Assembly: GCF_014145635.1 (NCBI RefSeq) | Contig: NZ_JACHTC010000024.1 | Span: 1-39,061 of the forward strand | DNA: 39,061 bases | Direction: 5' to 3' | From: Myroides sp. WP-1 | GTDB lineage: Bacteria; Bacteroidota; Bacteroidia; Flavobacteriales; Flavobacteriaceae | Part shown: piece after piece, positions 33,595-39,061 of the stretch | Position numbering within the stretch: the first letter of the stretch is position 1 | How the letters are laid out: each line of letters begins with the position of its first letter | Notes under the pieces: model-generated | Database searches by the model: none | Told to the model about the DNA's origin: nothing | Seen by the model: only the letters and a program-made list of their open reading frames with translations | Position numbers and translations under genes: made by a program

Positions 33595-34242
33595 CTATCC
33601 TAAAAACGCTTTAAAATCAGCGAAGTTTAATGGGTGAACACCATGGCCAACAGGATATTCTTTATATTGATGTTGAATGTGAAGTGCATCTAAAATAGGC
33701 GATGTTTTTCTTGCCCATTCAACAGGGATTACTTGATCTACCGTACCATGCGAGGCGAACAATTGCAACTTGCTAAAATCATTTTGTTCAAAACCAGTTT
33801 TGATAATTGCAGCATTGAAGTATCCACTTAAGGCTACTACTTTATTGATTTTCTCTGGATAAGATAGGGCAATAGCATAGCTCAAAATAGCACCTTGGCT
33901 AAATCCAACCAAGTTGATATTTGCTGTATCGATAGGGTAGGTTTCAATTAATTCATCGATGAATCTAACAATTAAATCACGAGATTCGATCGCTTGCTGA
34001 TCATCAGAAAATTTGTTTGCATCTGCATCAAAGTGAATCGCGTACCAAGCATAACCATATGGCGGAACAGGGTAGGGCGCTTGTGCAGATACAATGTAAT
34101 ATTCGTCAGATAGTTCACTTGCAAAAGAAAATAAATCTTCTTCATTGCTGCCATAACCATGCAACAATAAAATCAACGGATTTTTATCCTTTTTTACTTT
34201 GGGTTCTTGAATCAAGTAATTGATTGATAACGATGTTTCCAT
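33595..34242 (-). CDS. Alpha/beta-hydrolase, phospholipase/carboxylesterase family
   Basis: 215 residues, usual for the family. The oxyanion region is LLLHGYGSNEEDLFSF, the nucleophile elbow GFSQG (Ser near 115), the acid Asp in HGTVDQVIP and the His in GHGVHP. No signal peptide, so it should be cytoplasmic. It hydrolyses ester or thioester bonds of small substrates, and the natural one is unknown. It begins 2 bases after the stop codon of the DUF4870-like gene, so the two are translated from one mRNA that also carries the dihydroorotase-like gene. Confidence 0.9.
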   Translation of the reverse strand: METSLSINYLIQEPKVKKDKNPLILLLHGYGSNEEDLFSFASELSDEYYIVSAQAPYPVPPYGYAWYAIHFDADANKFSDDQQAIESRDLIVRFIDELIETYPIDTANINLVGFSQGAILSYAIALSYPEKINKVVALSGYFNAAIIKTGFEQNDFSKLQLFASHGTVDQVIPVEWARKTSPILDALHIQHQYKEYPVGHGVHPLNFADFKAFLG

Positions 34243-34244
34243 AT

Positions 34245-34589
34245 TTATGCAGATAATTTGTCAAACCATTTTTGAAAGTAAGTACCAACTCCTGGCAATG
34301 CGCGAACCTCTCCTTGTAGAGAACCTAAGAAGCTATAGAACCACAATACTACAAAACAAAGATAGAAGGGAACCGTTGCAAATAGAGAATCCACATTAGA
34401 TACAAAATACCCGAATACATAGAACATTAAATGCAAACCAAAGGTTTGTTTGATGTAGAATCCAGTGTATTTATTTTTGGGTTCAATATTCATAAAGATA
34501 ACAATCATACACCCTAAAATAGTAAGGTGAGAAGCGATTGCCATGTTTTTTCCGCTTTCAATTTCTTTGGCAGTAAATGTTTTGATCAT
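34245..34589 (-). CDS. Small membrane protein, DUF4870-like
   Basis: 114 residues with three predicted helices (about 17-34, 47-64 and 72-90). ASHLTILGCMIVIF followed by NKYTGFYIKQTFGLHL has the layout of DUF4870/Tic20-like proteins. The role is unknown. It is the middle gene of a three-gene minus-strand operon: 33 bases after the dihydroorotase-like gene and 2 bases before the esterase. Confidence 0.8.
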   Translation of the reverse strand: MIKTFTAKEIESGKNMAIASHLTILGCMIVIFMNIEPKNKYTGFYIKQTFGLHLMFYVFGYFVSNVDSLFATVPFYLCFVVLWFYSFLGSLQGEVRALPGVGTYFQKWFDKLSA

Positions 34590-34622
34590 AGTACTTGAAA
34601 ATATAAATTGTTTTTAGTTGAA

Positions 34623-35876
34623 CTAAAAATTAAATGTTTGTTTGTCTTGACGAATTACGCCATATACCTTTCCTTGCATTGATTCGCCTAAAAAAGCAGT
34701 GTTTTTTGACTTAGATCGAATATCTTCTTTGCTAAAGGTCCAGGTGCCTGCTGTGGTGAATAAACTTAAATTTACCTCTTGTCCTTCCGCAATACTCGTT
34801 TCTGGCAGGCCAAAGATACGACGTCCAGCTGTTAGCTTGTCGACGATCACATCAATAGGTAGGAGAGTATTTAACGCTCCAAAAGCAGATTCTAATCCAA
34901 TTGTACCTGGTGTTGCTAAGTCAAATTCCAATTTTTTGTGTTCAATATCCAAAGGCGTGTGATCCGTTGTGATACAATCGATGGTATGGTCTAGAACAGC
35001 CGCAATTAGCGCTTGTCTTGTTGGTTCATCTCTTAATGGAGGTAATACTTTATGACGACTGTCAAATTCAGTTAATTTCGCATCTGTTAATGCTAATTGG
35101 TGCACAGCCACACTACAAGTAACTTGAAGTCCTTTTGCTTTTGCTTCGCGAATAAGTTCAACAGATTTTGCAGAGGATATGGTCGGGATATGCATTTTTC
35201 CCCCTGTATATTCTAGTAAGAATAAATTACGAGCCACTTGCAATTCTTCAGCCAAAGGAGGAATTCCCTTTAAACCTAATGTAGTGCTTGTAATTCCTTC
35301 GTGAACAACTCCTTTTCCCTTGATGCTTTTATCTTGAGCAAAAGCCAGTACTAATCCGTCAAAGTCTTGTACATATTGCAGTGCAATTTTTAAAACATTA
35401 GCATTGTCAATTGCTTTTTTATAATCGCCAAAGGCTACAGCCCCCGCATTTTTCATGTCGTACAATTCGGCTAAGTCTGTCCCTTCACTTTTCATGGTTA
35501 GTGCTCCGATAGGAAGTGCTTCCGTTGTTTGTCCAAAAGCTTTTTGCTTGATGAAGCTAACGATACTTTGGTTGTCGGTAATGGGGTTGTTATTTGATTC
35601 AATCGCTACTTGAGTAAATCCACTTCTTGCTGCTACATCTAATCCGTGAATCAGCGTTTCTCTTTCTTCATAACCTGGTTCACCGAAAGAAACAGAGGTA
35701 TCAAACCATCCTGGAGAAATAGACAATTGATCCAGTTGAATCACTTGAGCACCTTCTGCAACAAGAGAAGCCGCGATTTTTTCAATTTTTCCATTCTTAA
35801 GGTGTAAATCTACAGTTTGATTGTGGAAAGAACTTGTAGGATCTACAATTTTGGCAGATTTTAAAATGATATTCAT
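34623..35876 (-). CDS. pyrC: Dihydroorotase-family protein, probably without catalytic activity
   Basis: 417 residues, the length of class I dihydroorotase. The fold markers are present: SPGWFD, FGEPGYEERETL, LPPLRDEPTRQAL (277-290), TTDHTPLD with D305, and TPGTIGLESAFG. However, the metal site is gone. The HxHxR motif after Asp59 reads S61-V-S63-F-G65, and the second His of the usual HIxHxST reads T232 in MHIPTISS. The HxED site near 180 reads FAQD. This is the pattern of the pseudo-dihydroorotases (PyrC') that support aspartate transcarbamoylase assembly in pseudomonads; whether it does so here is inference. It is first gene of the operon. Confidence 0.88.
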   Translation of the reverse strand: MNIILKSAKIVDPTSSFHNQTVDLHLKNGKIEKIAASLVAEGAQVIQLDQLSISPGWFDTSVSFGEPGYEERETLIHGLDVAARSGFTQVAIESNNNPITDNQSIVSFIKQKAFGQTTEALPIGALTMKSEGTDLAELYDMKNAGAVAFGDYKKAIDNANVLKIALQYVQDFDGLVLAFAQDKSIKGKGVVHEGITSTTLGLKGIPPLAEELQVARNLFLLEYTGGKMHIPTISSAKSVELIREAKAKGLQVTCSVAVHQLALTDAKLTEFDSRHKVLPPLRDEPTRQALIAAVLDHTIDCITTDHTPLDIEHKKLEFDLATPGTIGLESAFGALNTLLPIDVIVDKLTAGRRIFGLPETSIAEGQEVNLSLFTTAGTWTFSKEDIRSKSKNTAFLGESMQGKVYGVIRQDKQTFNF

Positions 35877-35918
35877 TTTAGTGCGAGAATTAAATTAGTT
35901 ATGTGTAGTTATTGCGTA

Positions 35919-35926
35919 CAAAAATA
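35919..35926 (-). promoter_or_regulatory. Promoter -7 element for the dihydroorotase-like operon
   Basis: Minus strand TATTTTTG matches TAnnTTTG. Leader of about 36 nt. No -33 box was found. Confidence 0.45.
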
Positions 35927-35971
35927 CTTTTTATTTTTTGCTTTTGCGAGTAAGATCGAGAAGAAAACCAC

Positions 35972-36000
35972 AAAAAAAATACACCCCTTACTTGGATGTA
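35972..36000 (-). terminator. Terminator overlapping the 3' end of the exported protein gene
   Basis: On the minus strand TACATCC pairs with GGGTGTA (one T-G pair) around AAGTAAG and is followed by eight Ts. The left arm lies within the last codons of the gene, which saves space before the next promoter. Confidence 0.65.
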
Positions 36001-36743
36001 TTTGTTTGTTTTTTGACTAATATTTTAGAGTTTTCAAAACACTCATTAAGGGCCTGATAAATTTGGAAATCAGTTCCTGTATAAATAAAGCGATCCGTTT
36101 GATTGCAGTTTTTAAGTGTCTTGATAATGTCTTCTTGTGTAATACCCAACAAGCCACAAACGATTTCTCGATCATAACGCGTTTGCATCAGAGCAATCAT
36201 ATTCTGATCTTCCTTGATGCTTTCAATTTTCTTAAGCTCTTTGGTTTTTCCTTTAAAGAGGTTGTATACTGCATCAACAGGACTAAAGTAGCTACCAACT
36301 GCGATATTGTAGGTTGGCATACTTTGGCGTTTATAAAAATCGACTTGTAGTCTGTCGTTTAGTTCGATGAGTTTGGTGTCTACTTCGAGAATACCAGTTA
36401 AATCGTATTTCTTAATGAATATTTCGGCCAATTCAATAGATTGTTCCGTTAAGTACAATTTTAGATTTTCGTTGTTTAACCAATCGTTGGTTACCTTTAA
36501 TTTAATAGGTAAATAACCGGGAAAAGAGAAGTGAATAGAATCGTTGAGGTTAGCATCGATAATGAAAGATCCATCGCGTTTACTAACTGTACCTTTGACT
36601 TGTGTAATATTAATTACATTAACATCATCAGCAGGTAAAAGAGATTTGTCGTTGTAGATTGTACCTTTTACTTGTGATCCTTGCTGACTCCAAGCGGCAA
36701 AGGAGATTAGGCATGTAAATAAAAAAACTGTAAAATTTCTCAT
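35988..36743 (-). CDS. Exported protein with an N-terminal carboxypeptidase-regulatory-like domain
   Basis: 251 residues from the second of two adjacent ATGs (36743; the other is 36746). The signal peptide is MRNFTVFLFTCLISFAAWSQ. The first 90 residues (QVKGTIYNDKSLLPADDVNVINITQVKGTVSKRDGSF, cut here as the domain at about 23-90) match the beta-sandwich that precedes TonB-dependent receptors and stands alone in many Bacteroidota envelope proteins. The rest (about 100-251) is helical, with no known domain. The location is probably periplasmic or outer-membrane-associated. It sits between the helicase and the dihydroorotase-like gene, with its own terminator. Confidence 0.8.
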   Translation of the reverse strand: MRNFTVFLFTCLISFAAWSQQGSQVKGTIYNDKSLLPADDVNVINITQVKGTVSKRDGSFIIDANLNDSIHFSFPGYLPIKLKVTNDWLNNENLKLYLTEQSIELAEIFIKKYDLTGILEVDTKLIELNDRLQVDFYKRQSMPTYNIAVGSYFSPVDAVYNLFKGKTKELKKIESIKEDQNMIALMQTRYDREIVCGLLGITQEDIIKTLKNCNQTDRFIYTGTDFQIYQALNECFENSKILVKKQTNTSK

Positions 36744-36813
36744 CATTTTTAAAATTGCTTAAAAATAGTGGATATTTTACAGTTTTATATCTTATTTGAA
36801 AAAAATTAACAGA

Positions 36814-38700
36814 TTAACTTCTTCTAGGACGTCTTGGTGCATTGTTGTCACCACTTCTTCTTGAAGAACTGCGTTCATTTCTTGGCGCTCTGTCTCTGTC
36901 TGTTCTGTTTCCTCTGTCATTGCGATCAGATGATGAACGAGAACCACGGTCAGAACGATTACTAGAAGAACGATCATTGCGTCTTTCTCCTCTGTCGCTT
37001 CTTTCTCCACGATCTCTGCGTTCAGAACGGAAACCACCGTCACCACGTCCACCGCCGCCACGTCTGTTATGATCTCTTCTGCCAGAATTCTTTCCGCCAT
37101 CGTTGTTAGAGATTTCAACGTTTACACGACGTTCTTTGTACGTTTCGTTGTTTAAGATAGACATGATCTTATCTGCATGTTCTGCATCCGTATTAAAGAA
37201 AGAGAATCCTTCTTTTACGTCTACTTTAAACAAATCATCACGACCTAACTCTAACGTATCGCGTAAATAATCTTTCAAGCTCATCCAATCGAAACCGTCT
37301 TTTGCTCCTAAGTTTAAGAAGAAACGAACCGCTCCATCTGTAGGAACCTCTTTAGATGATCTTCCTGCTGAACCAACATTCGTTAAACTGTTTGACGATT
37401 TTTGGTAGTACTCTAATAAGTGGTTAAACTCAACAGATACTACTTTTTTGATCAATTCTTCCGTTGTTAAATCTTCTAATAACTCGGTAATAGAAGGTAA
37501 GAAAGTTTCAATCTCAGGATTAACCTCTACGTTTTTGATACGGTTAGCGATGTGATACAACTGAATTTCGCAGATTTCCAATCCAGAAGGAATTGGTTTT
37601 TCTTCGAATTTCGTTTTCATGATGCGTTCGATTTGAGAAATCTTACGAGCTTCACTTTTGGTGATGATTACCATAGAAACCCCAGATTTTCCAGCACGTC
37701 CTGTACGACCACTACGGTGCGTATACGTTTCGATCTCATCCGGAAGTTGATAGTTTACTACGTGTGTAATATCATCAACGTCAATACCACGAGCAGCAAC
37801 GTCAGTTGCTACTAACATTTGGATTTGTTTTCCTCTAAATGCTTTCATTACCGCATCGCGTTGTGCTTGCGATAAATCTCCGTGTAAAGCAGCTGCGTTA
37901 TATCCGTCTTCGATTAATTTTTCAGCAATCGCTTGTGTATCTCTCTTTGTTCTACAAAAGATAACAGAGAAGATATTTGGATTGGCATCTGCTAAGCGTT
38001 TTAACGCTAAATAGCGATCTCTAGCAGAAACTAAATAATACTCGTGACTAACATTAGTAGAACCTTGATTTTTGTGTCCAACTGTGATTTCAGCAGGGTT
38101 AGACATAAATTCTCTTGCGATGCTCGCTACTTCAGCAGGCATTGTTGCAGAGAATAACCAAGTACTTTTGTCTTCTGGTGTGTCAGCTAAAATAGAGGTG
38201 ATGTCCTCATAAAACCCCATATTCAACATTTCATCTGCCTCATCTAACACACAGTATTCAATATGTTTGATGTCAACCATTCCGCGGTTAATCATATCTT
38301 GCATTCTACCAGGAGTAGCTACAATAATGTGTGCACCACGTTTGATTTCTCTTGCTTGCTCTGTAATACTCGCCCCACCGTATACAGCCACTGTATGAAG
38401 TCCTTTTACGTACTTAGAGTATTGTTTGATTTCATTTGCAATTTGCAAGCATAACTCACGCGTCGGTGATAAGATCAACGCTTGAGTGTGTTTTTTAGAC
38501 AGGTCAATTTTCTGAATAAGCGGAAAACCAAATGCTGCGGTTTTCCCAGTCCCTGTTTGGGCTAACGCAACAATATCGGTATTTTTTTCTAATAATAAAG
38601 GAATTGCTTTTTCTTGGATCTCTGAAGGATTCTCAAATCCTAAATCATTAATTGCAGATACTAGCAATTCATTTAGACCTAATAGTTCGAAATTGTTCAT
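36814..38700 (-). CDS. deaD: DEAD-box ATP-dependent RNA helicase with DbpA-type RNA-binding domain and RGG-like tail
   Basis: 628 residues. The helicase core has all motifs: Q motif (about 4-29), AQTGTGKT (47-54), PTRELCLQ, ATPGR, DEAD (153-156), SAT (184-186), ARGID (303-307) and HRSGRTGR (328-335). A DbpA RNA-binding domain follows (about 480-555, GAVRFFLNLGAKDGFDWMSL), and the last 70 residues are an Arg/Gly/Ser/Asp-rich unstructured tail. It unwinds RNA duplexes in ribosome assembly or mRNA decay, often in the cold. An antisense open frame and a 108-codon overlapping frame within the tail region are by-products. It has its own -7 box. Confidence 0.94.
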   Translation of the reverse strand: MNNFELLGLNELLVSAINDLGFENPSEIQEKAIPLLLEKNTDIVALAQTGTGKTAAFGFPLIQKIDLSKKHTQALILSPTRELCLQIANEIKQYSKYVKGLHTVAVYGGASITEQAREIKRGAHIIVATPGRMQDMINRGMVDIKHIEYCVLDEADEMLNMGFYEDITSILADTPEDKSTWLFSATMPAEVASIAREFMSNPAEITVGHKNQGSTNVSHEYYLVSARDRYLALKRLADANPNIFSVIFCRTKRDTQAIAEKLIEDGYNAAALHGDLSQAQRDAVMKAFRGKQIQMLVATDVAARGIDVDDITHVVNYQLPDEIETYTHRSGRTGRAGKSGVSMVIITKSEARKISQIERIMKTKFEEKPIPSGLEICEIQLYHIANRIKNVEVNPEIETFLPSITELLEDLTTEELIKKVVSVEFNHLLEYYQKSSNSLTNVGSAGRSSKEVPTDGAVRFFLNLGAKDGFDWMSLKDYLRDTLELGRDDLFKVDVKEGFSFFNTDAEHADKIMSILNNETYKERRVNVEISNNDGGKNSGRRDHNRRGGGGRGDGGFRSERRDRGERSDRGERRNDRSSSNRSDRGSRSSSDRNDRGNRTDRDRAPRNERSSSRRSGDNNAPRRPRRS

Positions 38701-38719
38701 ATAAATAATAAAATAGGCG

Positions 38720-38727
38720 CAAAGGTA
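38720..38727 (-). promoter_or_regulatory. Promoter -7 element for the DEAD-box helicase
   Basis: Minus strand TACCTTTG, an exact TAnnTTTG. Leader about 13 nt. The -33 area is A/T-only, and the octamer array begins about 75 bases farther upstream. Confidence 0.55.
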
Positions 38728-38800
38728 CTACTATTCTTTTATTAATTTTTCTTTTTTAGCGTTTTTGTTTTTGTTTTTTGCATTTTTGTTGGTTGGGAGG

Positions 38801-39061
38801 GTGAGGTGTTGAGAGGGTGAGGTGTTGAGAGGGTGAGGTGTTGAGAGGGTGAGGTGTTGAGAGGGTGAGGTGTTGAGAGGGTGAGGTGTTGTTTGAAGAG
38901 GTGTTGTTTGATGAGGTGTTGTTTGATGAGGTGTTGTTTGAAGAGGTGTTGTTTGAAGAGGTGTTGTTTGAAGAGGTGTTGTTTGAAGAGGTGTTGTTTG
39001 AAGAGGTGTTGTTTGAAGAGGTGTTGTTTGAAGAGGTGTTGTTTGAAGAGGTGTTGTTTGA
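38801..39061. repeat. Tandem array: five 16-bp units, then about twelve 15-bp units (runs off the right edge)
   Basis: From 38801 the unit GTGAGGTGTTGAGAGG repeats five times. From 38883 it changes to GAGGTGTTGTTTGAA (twice with ...GAT) up to the window end. On the other strand the 16-bp unit is CTCAACAC plus CTCACCCT, that is, two octamers of the kind seen at 9058-9281. The array is purine/G-rich on the plus strand and lies upstream of the helicase promoter. No gene is seen in it. Confidence 0.95.

Noticed and set aside
36792..37118. 108-codon minus-strand frame over the helicase tail
   Set aside because: It is the alternative frame of the repetitive Arg/Gly/Ser-rich tail and overlaps the real gene fully.
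38801..39061. Possible CRISPR or origin iterons
   Set aside because: Repeats are 15-16 bp and head-to-tail with no spacers, and neither dnaA nor a rep gene is nearby.

Overview
The window looks like chromosome from a member of the Bacteroidota, class Flavobacteriia. The base composition is AT-rich. Many genes are preceded by the TAnnTTTG -7 element of Bacteroidota promoters, in places with a TTG/TTTG -33 element, and Shine-Dalgarno sequences are scarce. Two very large proteins end in a type IX secretion (T9SS) type B sorting domain, a PorP/SprF-family protein lies between them, and there is a DUF4199 protein. Myroides or a close relative is my guess for the genus, but that is inference.

Layout. 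1-998: relic region with the 3' end of an IS30-type transposase, a broken reading frame and a 20-bp perfect inverted repeat. 999-6935: mnmE (-), an unknown exported protein, a double-domain universal stress protein, an exported coiled-coil membrane protein (-), another unknown exported protein and a PaaI-type hotdog thioesterase. 6934-7500: tandem array of about 114-bp units, each a decayed copy of the last codons of the neighbouring glycosyltransferase gene plus a terminator hairpin. 7446-11024: GT2 glycosyltransferase (-), an intergenic array of 28 octamers, galE and a DUF4199 protein. 11251-18390: a phosphoethanolamine transferase, an HdeD-type protein, a TetR regulator (-), two unknown small proteins, a membrane-anchored TPR/AraC regulator and a possible SUKH-type protein. 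18550-23361: DPP4-type peptidase (-), MarR regulator (+) and LysP-like permease (-). 23722-33451: T9SS cargo, PorP/SprF, T9SS cargo. 33595-38700 (all -): esterase, DUF4870-like protein, a dihydroorotase-like protein lacking its metal ligands, a carboxypeptidase-regulatory-like exported protein and a DEAD-box helicase. 38801-39061: a second array built from the same octamer family.

The coherent themes are envelope biology (GT2, GalE, phosphoethanolamine transfer, secreted peptidase), T9SS surface protein export and ordinary housekeeping. The most unusual structures are the array of duplicated gene 3' ends with five terminators, the paired octamer arrays in promoter regions, the palindrome near the left edge and the apparently non-catalytic dihydroorotase. 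No tRNA, rRNA or CRISPR array was seen.
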